Positions 17,531 through 27,152 of a stretch of DNA of 64,000 nucleotides are shown piece by piece. The notes under the pieces were generated by a model. That model saw only the letters and a program-made list of their open reading frames with translations, was not told the DNA's origin and ran no database searches. A program made the position numbers and the translations under genes. Location of the stretch: assembly GCA_963712715.1 (NCBI GenBank), contig CAVQJI010000009.1, forward strand, positions 121,710-185,709, in the 5' to 3' direction. Numbering within the stretch: the stretch's first letter is position 1; every line of letters begins with the position of its first letter. Source of the DNA: JAFEDN01 sp963712715 (GTDB taxonomy: Bacteria; Pseudomonadota; Gammaproteobacteria; Coxiellales; Coxiellaceae).

Positions 17531-20500
17531 ATGAAAGAATCAGGGCTCTCGGCTCTGGATAAGAGTGCATTGTGCGGCGCTATTCGAGACAATCATGTTC
17601 CTTCGGTTATTCATTATCTGGGAAGTAAAGATAATCTGGAAATATCCATCGATAGTCAGGGTAATACGCCGTTGTTGTTAGCCATTGAATGTGGCAGTCA
17701 TCAAACCTTTCGATTTTTATTAGGTATCGGCGCTAAAACCGACGCTATCAACCTTAAAAAATTGAATGCTTTCGACCTGGCTTCCTTTCGGGAAGACAAG
17801 GTAATGATTCAACAGTTGTTGATAGAAGAATCTCTGAATAAGCTTTTAATGAAAAGATTTGTTGATTATCTTTGTGAACTCAAAGAGCTTAAACCCGGGC
17901 TTGATCTTGCAAAGAAATTGTATTCTTTTTTAATCGATAACCAGAGAACTTTAGAAGATTATTACATTTCCACAACAGGACTTCATCAGAGACTTGATAT
18001 ATTTCGGACTTTAAGATCGTTCGTCATGATTGTAAAGACTGCCCCGGATGAAAATCAGTTTCGAAAAAGATTACAGAATTTTTTTAGAAGGCGGGAAGAA
18101 TTTATTGAAAATACCGGCATTGATTATTGTTTTTCTCCCCAGTCAGTAATTAACAGAATATGTTTTGAGGCTGCTAAATTCTTAGTGGTTAAGGAAACAA
18201 AAGATGATGATGAAGAAAAAGGCCCTTATGATTACCTGTTAGATTTAAGATTAACTTTAGGACGTGGCGAAAATCAGAAATGGCATGATATAACACTGAG
18301 TTCTGTTCTTCCCGAAAATATAGCTGAAATTTTTTGTTGGCAGGATCAGAACGATCTTGTTAGCCTGCAGACTTGTGGGGAAATACATTCTTTAGAGCCA
18401 ATGCTGAGATGGGCAACGGGCAAAATGGAAATCGGAGAAATTAATTATGACCGCATTTGGCTTAAAACCGACCCCAAAAGCGCCCATGACAAACAAAAAA
18501 TCCCTTTGCCAAGACCCGCGCTCACTGTTTTGCGCCAATACGGAAAAAACTGGCGGGAATTAATAGATTATTCGCTAAAAGCGGATGCGATCCGTAAAGA
18601 TCCTGACTCTGTACTGGGACGTCTTAACGAATTATGCGAAGGCCTTGGCCGCGGTAGTAAAAATCCAGCGAAAGGTGGGCAAGGCACGGAATTAAAAGCA
18701 GCGCCTGTCGCGCAAGACGCCGTTGGCGCTTTTTTGGAGTGGTTTAATACGCGGCTAAATGAATCCGAACAAAAGGAAATGAAAAATTGGAGTTCATCCG
18801 CTTTAACCATGAATGTAGATCGAATATTTATATTGATGCAAGGTTCTGATTCCAAAGAAGAGGAATTACCTATTGATTTTTGCGTTGATTTGCTCGGTGA
18901 TCGACTCAGGCGCATTCTCCTTGATAACGAGACCAGGATTACAGCTCTTGAACAATCCATACAGAAAAGACAGGCCTTAGAAGAGCAAACCGGGATTAAA
19001 AAATTACATTTTAAAAGTAAGGAAGAGTTAGAAAAACTACAACAGGGCGCTCTGGAAGAAATTAAATCAGGGCCAACTTCAGGTATTATAATCAACACCC
19101 GGGATAGATTTAGCAATGTTTTTGATTTTAAGGAAATAACGACTGAACCATTTGTTTATGAATTATCGTTAGACTTTGAAGAAATAAGCAGAAGTAATGG
19201 ACTCGTTGATTTCTTCGCTAATGACAGTTTGGAAATAAATTTTTTGGAATCCGTCAGACAAAGTGAATGTCTGGAGTTATTGGCCCCCAGAATGCGCAAT
19301 CAATTTATCGAAGCCATTTCAGATGGAAAAATTTTTATAGTTCGTCATATTTTGAACTTCTATCCTGAGTTCCTTCATGAATCTATTCCTTTATACAATC
19401 ATCTTTCTGGCCTGGAAGTTATGACAACGCCACTCATACTGGCTTTTTTTGGGAGTAATGACAGAGCAGAAATGATCTCGCACTTATTAAAAAAAGGCGC
19501 CGATATGTTTGCTGTGGACAGTCAACAAATGACGGTCAGAGAAATAGCTATGATAAAAGGTGACTGGGTAATATGGAATATTTTGACTGATTTCTCGAAA
19601 TTTTCCTTGAAAACAGCTCTAAAAACGAATAATGAAAAAACTATTACAAAGATTTTAAAATTTAATTCAGATCTTGTTTACCTTCCTTTTTTTAATGATG
19701 AAACCATATTGACCTGGATTTTAAAGGAGGATCTTTCAAACGATGTACTGAAATTATTTTTGTATCATAATCCCGACATTCTTCAACTTAATTCTTTAGG
19801 AGAGGCTCCCTTAGAAATGGCGAGAAAATCCGGGCGTTTGGATAAATTGCGCGATTTATCTTTAAGAAAATTTTTAGAAGCTTTAAAATCTGGAGATTAT
19901 GGAACAATTGAGGGAATCGTAAAATACTATCCCGAATTTATCAATGAACCCTTTATTGAAAATGGTCAGTCTGTTACGCCTCTCACCTATGCGATTTTTT
20001 GTAGTGATGAGTTTAAATTTCAATCGGTGATGCAGGAAAGAAAAATAGAACTGGATGAGCGGTATTATGCTGATAAAGACGTGGTGAAATTATTCAACTC
20101 AAGACTTCGCAATAATAAAAAAATTTCGCATCTTCTACAGATTGTTGCATTCATGGATGCTTTGGGAAATCAGAACAATCTTATGCTGGTAAATATTTTG
20201 GAAAAAAATCCGAATTTTGTGAATTCTGTCTGTTTAAACGGAGAGACTGCTTTAACTTTTTTATTCAGGGAAGCTATCAATAAAAACAGAGTTCCATCGA
20301 TCCAGACACTGGAACTTTTTTTAGAAAGACGTGCTTCGATTTTTCAAAAAAATTCACAAGGTGAGTCTCCGCTCAAAATGGTTTTTGGGAAAAGTTGGTT
20401 AAACTTTTTACCTAATTTTAAGAAGAGACTGATCCATGATTTTTATGAGGCCATAAAAAATGGGCGCATTGAGCTGGTCAAAGAAGTTTTAAAATATTAC

Positions 20501-21718
20501 CCGGATTTCATTAATCGGAAGATTGATCTCGCGGATGATAGGTTTACTACTCCTTTGATACTGGCTTTCGCAGAAGACGAACTGGATATAGCAGATCTGC
20601 TTTTACGCCGGGGCGCATTTTTTTTGGCGATAAACAGTGAAAATTCTAATGCCATTCAATCCGCTATTGGCAAAAAGGCTGTTCAGTTACTTTATGAACC
20701 TTGTATAAAAATGCTTGAAAAAGCTCTGGTCACTGGTGATATTGATACAGTTAAAAAAATTTTTGAACTGGATTGTGATTTAACTCATGCAAATTTGGAT
20801 GGTGGTGAGACTCTTTTAACTTTTGCTTTAAAAGCGCCTGAAGCCAATCCAGATGTGATTCAATATCTGTTAGAACAAAAATTCGATATTTTTTTACCCA
20901 ATTTTTTAGACGAAACACCGATAAAAATAGCCCAGGAGAAAGGCCAATTGGCGTGGATCGCTTCAAAAGCGCATGCAGTTTATACGATCGCTGTTTGGCA
21001 AAATGATCTTAAAAAAATTGAAGAAATCCTGAATTATTATCCTGATTTTTCTAATCAGCCATTAACTGTCGATTATTGTACGGATACTCCACTTATGATC
21101 GCTGCTTTTAATGATCATCCGGCGATGGTCCGGTTATTTTTGGAAACCAAAGACATTCATTTGGATGAGAAGACTATTCTAGCCTCATCACCGGCCAAAA
21201 GAGGAATAGCCTTTACGCTTTTACTAAAAGCCGCTTTGGAAAAAGTTTTTCATTCTCAGGGGAGCGGGGCATTTTATGATTTGGTTTTATCCCGATTTCC
21301 TGAATTTTTGAATGAGTCACTTGCGTTTCTGGGGAATGAGACTCCGGTAACTCACGCCATTAAACGTCAATCAGGAAAAATACTCGATCTGGTTAGCCAC
21401 GAACGAACAGATGTATTCAGTAAGAATTTAGTGGGAGAAAGTGTCTTTAATTTAGTCCGTGTTTACCACATTCAATTTCTCGAAAAGAGAATTATAAAAT
21501 TGATTGAGGCCCTGGAAAAGGAAAAGTTACCTCATCACGGGGCTTTGTTACGCACTAAATTATTTGGTTCGTCAACTCTGACACCCGATCATGCAAAAAA
21601 AATAGAAGCCGATCTAAAAAGTTTTAGGAGCATATTCAGGTTCTTTAAAAATAATCGAATTGAACAACTGGAGTACGCCCTTTCAGAATACAGAAAAGAA
21701 CAGTGGTTCCTGTTCTAA
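17531..21718 (+). CDS. Giant ankyrin-repeat protein
   Basis: 1395 residues. Residues about 10-120 hold ankyrin repeats (GNTPLLLAIECGSHQTFRFLL). Residues about 130-590 are a non-repetitive charged domain with coiled-coil stretches. Residues about 590-1300 hold long ankyrin modules of roughly 70-80 residues, each opening with a signature such as VLKYYPDFIN, ILNFYPEFLHE or ILNYYPDFSNQ and followed by TPLILAF-type ankyrin helices. No signal peptide. The ATG is preceded by AGGAAAGGG. Ankyrin proteins of this size are common Dot/Icm substrates in Legionella and Coxiella; that is known of the group and inferred here. Confidence 0.85.
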   Translation: MKESGLSALDKSALCGAIRDNHVPSVIHYLGSKDNLEISIDSQGNTPLLLAIECGSHQTFRFLLGIGAKTDAINLKKLNAFDLASFREDKVMIQQLLIEESLNKLLMKRFVDYLCELKELKPGLDLAKKLYSFLIDNQRTLEDYYISTTGLHQRLDIFRTLRSFVMIVKTAPDENQFRKRLQNFFRRREEFIENTGIDYCFSPQSVINRICFEAAKFLVVKETKDDDEEKGPYDYLLDLRLTLGRGENQKWHDITLSSVLPENIAEIFCWQDQNDLVSLQTCGEIHSLEPMLRWATGKMEIGEINYDRIWLKTDPKSAHDKQKIPLPRPALTVLRQYGKNWRELIDYSLKADAIRKDPDSVLGRLNELCEGLGRGSKNPAKGGQGTELKAAPVAQDAVGAFLEWFNTRLNESEQKEMKNWSSSALTMNVDRIFILMQGSDSKEEELPIDFCVDLLGDRLRRILLDNETRITALEQSIQKRQALEEQTGIKKLHFKSKEELEKLQQGALEEIKSGPTSGIIINTRDRFSNVFDFKEITTEPFVYELSLDFEEISRSNGLVDFFANDSLEINFLESVRQSECLELLAPRMRNQFIEAISDGKIFIVRHILNFYPEFLHESIPLYNHLSGLEVMTTPLILAFFGSNDRAEMISHLLKKGADMFAVDSQQMTVREIAMIKGDWVIWNILTDFSKFSLKTALKTNNEKTITKILKFNSDLVYLPFFNDETILTWILKEDLSNDVLKLFLYHNPDILQLNSLGEAPLEMARKSGRLDKLRDLSLRKFLEALKSGDYGTIEGIVKYYPEFINEPFIENGQSVTPLTYAIFCSDEFKFQSVMQERKIELDERYYADKDVVKLFNSRLRNNKKISHLLQIVAFMDALGNQNNLMLVNILEKNPNFVNSVCLNGETALTFLFREAINKNRVPSIQTLELFLERRASIFQKNSQGESPLKMVFGKSWLNFLPNFKKRLIHDFYEAIKNGRIELVKEVLKYYPDFINRKIDLADDRFTTPLILAFAEDELDIADLLLRRGAFFLAINSENSNAIQSAIGKKAVQLLYEPCIKMLEKALVTGDIDTVKKIFELDCDLTHANLDGGETLLTFALKAPEANPDVIQYLLEQKFDIFLPNFLDETPIKIAQEKGQLAWIASKAHAVYTIAVWQNDLKKIEEILNYYPDFSNQPLTVDYCTDTPLMIAAFNDHPAMVRLFLETKDIHLDEKTILASSPAKRGIAFTLLLKAALEKVFHSQGSGAFYDLVLSRFPEFLNESLAFLGNETPVTHAIKRQSGKILDLVSHERTDVFSKNLVGESVFNLVRVYHIQFLEKRIIKLIEALEKEKLPHHGALLRTKLFGSSTLTPDHAKKIEADLKSFRSIFRFFKNNRIEQLEYALSEYRKEQWFLF

Positions 21719-21823
21719 ACCCCAGTTTATGTTTACCAATCAATCCCTTTTTAAGTTCAAACGGTCAGCAATTACCGGTGAACTTTAACTGATGTACATC
21801 TGGTCACATTGCAGAGCTGGAAC

Positions 21824-21852
21824 TTGAAATGTAGTCTCAATGGTACTACAAT
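21824..21852 (+). promoter_or_regulatory. Promoter with embedded operator for the toxin-antitoxin pair
   Basis: TTGAAA (21824-21829) and TACAAT (21847-21852) are spaced by 17 bases. Within that spacer lies the inverted repeat TGTAGT-9 bases-ACTACA (21830-21850). The antitoxin ATG begins 33 bases downstream. Binding of the RelB-type antitoxin here would block RNA polymerase, the autoregulation expected of such operons. Confidence 0.7.
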
Positions 21853-21884
21853 TATTATGTAAACTTTAATTTAAAGGTGACATT

Positions 21885-22151
21885 ATGCATACATCTGATA
21901 CCTATGTTCGTGCACGCATTGATAGTGCTACAAAAGAGCGTGCTGCTGATGCTTTGGAGGCAATGGGTTTATCCATCTCGGACGCTATTCGCTTGCTCAT
22001 GTTGCGGGTAGCTGATGAGCGTCGACTTCCCTTCGAGATAAAAGTTCCTAACTCGCAGACTCAAAAGGCTATGATGGAACTTGAATCTGGTAAAGGTAAG
22101 CGGCATAAGAGCATCCATGCTTTAATGGAAGATTTAAATGAGGATGATTGA
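21885..22151 (+). CDS. RelB/DinJ-family antitoxin
   Basis: 88 residues. The ribbon-helix-helix N-terminal domain typical of RelB/DinJ is clear: YVRARIDSATKERAADALEA, then MGLSISDAIRLLMLRVA. The C-terminal tail (about residues 60-88) is the flexible toxin-binding part. The protein should neutralise the downstream YafQ-like toxin and repress the operon through the inverted repeat in the promoter. Its stop overlaps the toxin start by 14 bases. The pair looks complete and is the only intact toxin-antitoxin module in the window. Confidence 0.9.
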   Translation: MHTSDTYVRARIDSATKERAADALEAMGLSISDAIRLLMLRVADERRLPFEIKVPNSQTQKAMMELESGKGKRHKSIHALMEDLNEDD

Positions 22152-22422
22152 GCGCTCAACGGCATTCAAACGTGACTATAAGCGGGTAAGAGCTACCCCA
22201 CGCTATGGTAAGAATTTGGACTCATTACTTTCTGATATCCTGAAACTTTTATTAGCAGATAAAGCGCTACCCGATAAAAATTGTGATCATGCATTAACTG
22301 GCGCCTGGAATGGATATCGTGAATGTCATATTAAACCCGATCTTTTACTGATCTATAAAAAATCAGATCAAAATACGCTGCGGTTAGCACGACTAGGATC
22401 ACATAGTGAATTGTTTGATTAG
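22138..22422 (+). CDS. YafQ-family mRNA interferase toxin
   Basis: 94 residues. Matches the YafQ pattern: DHALTGAWNGYRECHIKPDLLLIY, split by the conserved TGxWxGYR core, and the C-terminal GSHSELFD. Catalytic candidates H51, H64, D68, H89 and F93 are present; the Trp that follows the Asp in E. coli YafQ is Leu here. YafQ cleaves mRNA on the ribosome. A second ATG at 22144 is an alternative start. It faces nrdB tail to tail with three bases between the stops. Confidence 0.9.
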   Translation: MRMIERSTAFKRDYKRVRATPRYGKNLDSLLSDILKLLLADKALPDKNCDHALTGAWNGYRECHIKPDLLLIYKKSDQNTLRLARLGSHSELFD

Positions 22423-22425
22423 TGG

Positions 22426-23621
22426 TTATGAATCAGTGTCTTCCTCATCCCAATTGAGGGTTCCGCCGGCCTGATATTCGATGACGCGGGTTTCGAAGAA
22501 ATTTTTCTCTTTCTTGAGGTCCATCATTTCGCTCATCCATGGGAATGGGTTTTTCGACGCCCGGATACTGCTCGGGTAAACCGATTTGCGTGCAGCGGCG
22601 GTTGGCAATATATTGCAGGTAATCTCTAAACATATTCGCGTTTAAGCCTAAAATACCGCGGGGCATGGTGTCTTTGGCGTAGTCGTATTCTAAATCGACG
22701 CCGCCGCGAATCATCTCAATAACTTCTTTCTGGAATTCCTTTGTCCATAAATGCGGATTCTCGATTTTAATTTGATTGATCACGTCAATGCCAAAGTTCG
22801 CGTGCATGGATTCATCGCGCAAAATATATTGAAATTGCTCGGAAGTGCCGGTCATTTTACCGCGGCGGCCCATCGCTAAAATCTGGGTAAAGCCGACGTA
22901 AAAGAAGATAGATTCAAACACCACGTAAAACGCAATCAGATCACGCAATAGCCGTTGATCGTCTTCGGGTGTACCGGTGTGGAATTTGGGGTCGTTTAAA
23001 CTGCGCGTGTAGGGAATCGCCCACGCCGCTTTTTTGGCGACCGAGGGTAATTCCCGGTACATGTTAAACACTTCCGCTTCGTCCAGACCCAGACTTTCAA
23101 CCACGTGCTGGTAAGCATGAGTGTGCAACGCTTCTTCGAATGCCTGCCGCAATAAATATTGCCGGCACTCGGGGTTGGTAATATGGCGGTAAACGGCCAA
23201 AACCAGATTGTTCGCGACTAACGAATCGGCGGTCGAGAAGAATCCCAGACTGCGTTTGATGATTATCCGCTCGTCGTCGGTTAAGCCCAGCGGATCTTTC
23301 CACAGCGCAATGTCGGCGGCCATGTTGATCTCATTGGGCATCCAATTATTGCGCGCAGCCCGCTAAATATTTTTCCCACGCCCACTTGTATTTAAAGGGC
23401 ACCAGCTGATTAAGATCGGCGTGACAGTTAATAATCCGCTTATCGTCAACGCGAATTCGCGCCGCGCCCATTTCAATTTCTTCCAGTCCTGTGGCGCCAT
23501 GGGTGTTATCGGATGCGGTGGCATCGGTGATGGCGGCGGCAATACTGGCTTTTCGCGCTGCGGCGGATGGCGCAGCATTGTCGTTATAATCATTCCAGCT
23601 TAAAATTTTAGGTTCAGCCAT
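22426..23621 (-). CDS. nrdB: Ribonucleotide reductase beta subunit, split by two frameshifts
   Basis: Supplies the radical for class I ribonucleotide reduction. Three frames join to about 397 residues. The N-terminal piece ends KYLAGCAQ (23621-23346). The core runs from NWMPNEINMAADIALWKDP to EQYPGVE, and the C-terminal piece is NPFPWMSEMMDLKKEKNFFE to the end. The radical/iron site is intact: EEALHTHAY (Glu, His and radical Tyr), FESIFFYVGF, DESMHANFG. The shifts lie near 23348 (GCGCAATAAT) and near 22557 (an AAAAA run); removing one base at each restores the protein. Lies 20 bases after nrdA. An essential enzyme, so error or recoding should be checked before calling it a pseudogene. Confidence 0.9.
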
Positions 23622-23641
23622 TTTCCATTCTCCTTAAATAT

Positions 23642-26423
23642 TTATTGACATGCTTCGCAGTCGGGGTCTGTGATCAGACAAGCGGCCGGCTGTTCGGCGC
23701 TTACCGCGTTCAGGGCGCTGTCGGTAATGGTGGCTTTTTCAGTGCCGGTGGCGCCCATGCTGCGAAGATAATAAGTGGTTTTTAAACCCATTAACCAGGC
23801 CATGCGGTACAAAACATCGAGTTTTTTTCCGGAAGGCTCGGCCATATATAAATTTAACGACTGTGCCTGGTCAATCCATTTTTGACGCCGGGAGGCGCAC
23901 TCGATTAACCAGCGCGGCTCAATTTCAAACGCGGTCGCATACAATTTCAAGCTCGGCGGGAATACGCTCGATAGCAGACAGGCTGCCGTTATAATATTTT
24001 AGATCATAAACCATCGCCGCATCCCACAAACCCATTTTTTTCAGATCCTGCACTAAATAAGGATTGATGACCGTAAATTCCCCCGATAAATTCGATTTGA
24101 CGAAGAGATTTTGATAGGTCGGTTCAATCGATTGAGTCACGTTGCAGATATTGGCAATGGTCGCCGTCGGCGCGATCGCCAGGACGTTCGAGTTGCGCAT
24201 GCCGCTTTTCATGACGCGCTGGCGCAAACTGTCCCAATCCAGAGTTTGACTGTCGTCCTGCTCCAGATACTGGCCCCGATATTTTTTCAGCACTTTGACC
24301 GAATCAATCGGTAAAATGCCTTTGCTCCACAGCGATCCGGCAAAGGTTTCGTAACTGCCGCGCTCCTGCGCCAATTCGCTCGAAGCGAGAATGGCGTAGT
24401 AGCTGATCTGTTCCATGCAGCGATCCGCGAATTCAACCGCTTCGGGAGAAGCGTAGGGAATACGTTGTTCATACAGGGCATCCTGAAAACCCATCAGCCC
24501 CAAACCCACCGGACGATGTTTGAGGTTGGAATTTTTGGCTTGCGGTACACTGTAATAATTAATATTGATGACATTATCCAGCATTCTTACGGCAGTTTTA
24601 ACGGTTTTAGCCAGTTTGGGAATATCCAGTTTGCCGTCTTTCATATGGCGGGTCAGGTTGAGACTGCCCAGATTGCAAACCGCGATTTCAGTCGCGGACG
24701 TATTTAAGGTAATTTCCGTGCATAAATTGGAGCTATGCACGACGCCCACGTGTTGCTGCGGCGAACGGATGTTGCAGGGATCCTTAAATGTGACCCACGG
24801 ATGCCCCGTTTCAAATAAAAGCCCCAGCATTTTTCGCCACAGCGTGACCGCGGGAATTTTGCGGCTGCGAATGTGCCCGGCCTTCGCCTGTTCTTCGTAG
24901 GCGACATAAGCCGTTTCAAAAGCATCTCCATACAGATCGTGCAGGTCGCGGGTTTGATCGGGCGAAAATAAAGTCCAGTCTTCTTTGGCGAATACGCGCT
25001 TCATAAATAAATCCGGGATCCAGTTCGCGGTATTCATGTCGTGCGTGCGCCGGCGTTCGTCACCGGTATTTTTGCGCAGTTCCAGGAACTCCTCGATGTC
25101 CATGTGCCAGGTTTCCAGATAAGAACACAGCGCGCCTTTGCGTTTACCGCCCTGGTTCACGGCCACCGCGGTCGCGTCGGCAACGTTTAAAAAGGGCACT
25201 ACACCCAATGATTTACCGTTGGTGCCTTTGATATGCGCACCCATTGCCCGCACCGGCGTCCAGTCGTTGCCAAGGCCCCCGGCATATTTTGACAACAGCG
25301 CATTATCTTTAATGGCGCTGTAAATGCCGTCTAAATCGTCCGGGACGGTGCTTAAAAAACAGCTCGACAGTTGCGGACGGCAGGTGCCGGCGTTAAATAA
25401 AGTCGGTGTTGAACTCATAAAATCAAAAGATGACAGCAGGTTATAAAATTCAATGGCTTTTTCGTTCCGTTGTTCACCTTCGCAATGCGCCAATCCCATC
25501 GCCACTCGCATAAAGAACGCTTGCGGCAGTTCGATACGATGGCCTTTGCGATGGATAAAGTAACGGTCATACAGGGTTTGTAAACCCAGATAATTGAAGT
25601 TCTGATCATTCTGAATATTCAGCGCCTGAGCCAACCGGTCAAGATCAAAATCCTGCAAATTGGCGTCCAGTAATTCCGCGGTAATTCCCTGAGCGATAAA
25701 CGATTTAAAGCAGTTCGCGTACCAGGCGTGAAGCTGACTGAAATCCGTGTTCCGAATGATGCCCAGCGCCTGGCTGGTTTCTTCATAAATATCTTCCAGC
25801 AACAACCGGGCAGTGACCAGACTGTAGTTGGGCTCGGTCTCCACCAGGGTCCTCGCGCTCAACGCCAATGCTTTATAAATATCTTTAATCCCGACGCCGT
25901 TGAACAGATTTTTTTGCACATCGTCAAAAATAGGTTGCGCCGAGACGTCGGGGATTCCCAGGCACGCCCGCTCGATCAGGCGCTGGAGCCATTGGCGGTC
26001 CAGCGGAGCGGTACGGCCATCGGCCAGGGTGACGGTGATCGAATCAATCAGGGAGGGCATTTTGATCGTATGCGCGAGGCGCTCCTGATGGCGCGCTTCA
26101 CGATACAGGACGTAGGCGCGGGCTACTTTTTGCTCACCTGCGCGCATCAACGCCAGTTCGACCTGATCCTGAATGGATTCAATGTGAATGACGCCTTCCA
26201 CCACCGAACGGCGCATAAAACGTTCACTAATTTGCTGAGTCAGTTGTTCCACGGTTTTTTGGATGCGATCGGCGTGAATGACGTCATTGCCTTCCACAGC
26301 CAAAAATGCTTTTTTCATGGCCACCATGATACGATTGGCGTCGTATCCCGTGACGTTACCGTTACGGCGTATTACCCGCAGAGTGCCAGGTTCTACGGCC
26401 GTTAAAATATCTTGTGTGCTCAT
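23642..26423 (-). CDS. nrdA: Ribonucleotide reductase alpha subunit, frameshifted near its C-terminus
   Basis: Reduces ribonucleoside diphosphates. An N-terminal ATP-cone (residues about 15-110, RVIRRNGNVTGYDANRIMVA) indicates allosteric activity control. The catalytic Cys sites are seen in PQLSSCFLS and NLCTEITLNTS..EIAVCNLGSLNL. The main frame ends at ELEIVCDRV; the next frame carries LYATAFEIEPRWLIECASRR to the final DCEACQ redox pair. Family comparison suggests two bases lost or one gained near 23937. About 926 residues in all, a length nearer the Pseudomonas type than E. coli. Co-transcribed with nrdB; paired NrdR boxes lie upstream. Confidence 0.92.
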
Positions 26424-26488
26424 GACCGCTCCTCATGTAAGCTAAAATGGAAAAAAAGGATCCTTAAAAAATTCAATATGGGTTACGA

Positions 26489-26536
26489 CCCCAATATATG
26501 GGTATTGACGGGTTGTATAAACACAAGATAATGTGT
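26489..26536 (-). promoter_or_regulatory. Paired NrdR boxes upstream of nrdA
   Basis: ACACAAGATAATGTGT (26521-26536) matches the published NrdR consensus acaCwAtATaTwGtgt at 14 of 16 positions by my count. A weaker copy lies at 26489-26504 (10 of 16). Their centres are 32 bases apart, the spacing expected for tandem NrdR boxes. They lie 66-113 bases upstream of the nrdA ATG, consistent with dATP/ATP-responsive repression. Confidence 0.7.
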
Positions 26537-26574
26537 TTCAGCCTCAATTGCAAGGGGAAAACCTGAGGATAATA

Positions 26575-26594
26575 TGTGGATAAACTGTGGATTC
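26575..26594. promoter_or_regulatory. Two DnaA boxes in the nrdA-rppH intergenic region
   Basis: TGTGGATAA (26575-26583) is a perfect DnaA box (TTATCCACA on the other strand). TGTGGATTC (26586-26594) is a 7/9 match, 11 bases further on, in the same orientation. DnaA is a known regulator at the E. coli nrdAB promoter, so these may tie deoxynucleotide synthesis to replication initiation here too. Confidence 0.6.
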
Positions 26595-26660
26595 CCCTGT
26601 AGGAAAGCATAAGAATTTATGAAACAATTGCAGGTCTAAAACGGTGGTAGGGTTGTTTAA

Positions 26661-27152
26661 GTGATTGATGAAAATGGTTTTCGACTCAATGTGGGATTGG
26701 TCATCGTCAATCCCCAAAACAGTATTTTATGGGGGCGCCGCGTCGGCAATCCGTCCGCATGGCAATTTCCCCAGGGAGGCATTGACGCCGGGGAAAATGA
26801 AGAAGAAGCCATGTATCGGGAGTTGAACGAAGAGCTGGGGCTGTCCGCACGGGATGTGCAAATATTAGGCAAAACGAAAGAATGGTTATTTTATAAATTG
26901 CCCAGCTGCTACCAGCGAACAGGACGGCTGCCTTTATGTATCGGTCAAAAGCAAAAATGGTTTTTATTGCGTCTGGTCAGCGATGACAGCCGGGTAAAAT
27001 TAGACAGCGGTGCTCATCCGGAGTTTGATCAGTGGCGTTGGGTGGATTACTGGTTACCCTTAACCGATGTCATCGAGTTTAAGCGTGAAGTGTATCGCCA
27101 GGTGCTCGAACAATTTGAGCCGCTGCTAAACCTGAGGAGGAGGTTGTGTTAA
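26661..27152 (+). CDS. rppH: RNA pyrophosphohydrolase
   Basis: Removes pyrophosphate from mRNA 5' ends and so starts RNA decay. 163 residues with GTG start. The Nudix box is complete: GGIDAGENEEEAMYRELNEELG is the usual GX5EX7REUXEEXGU pattern (split here at residues about 38-60). FRLNVGLVIVNPQ at the start and PEFDQWRWVDYW near the end are typical RppH. The stop overlaps the ptsP start. The rppH-ptsP pairing is common in gammaproteobacteria. Confidence 0.95.
   Translation: MIDENGFRLNVGLVIVNPQNSILWGRRVGNPSAWQFPQGGIDAGENEEEAMYRELNEELGLSARDVQILGKTKEWLFYKLPSCYQRTGRLPLCIGQKQKWFLLRLVSDDSRVKLDSGAHPEFDQWRWVDYWLPLTDVIEFKREVYRQVLEQFEPLLNLRRRLC

Noticed and set aside
18568..19116. A 182-residue minus-strand frame inside the giant ankyrin gene
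   Set aside because: Antisense to a continuous coding frame, Ser/Cys-rich translation typical of a shadow frame, no ribosome-binding site or homology.
25728..26405. A 225-residue open frame on the plus strand
   Set aside because: It lies wholly antisense to the conserved N-terminal part of nrdA, has no family resemblance and is explained by GC-biased third positions.
26575..26594. DnaA boxes as a replication origin
   Set aside because: Only one perfect and one weak box, no AT-rich unwinding region or dnaA/gidA neighbours; better explained as nrd regulation.
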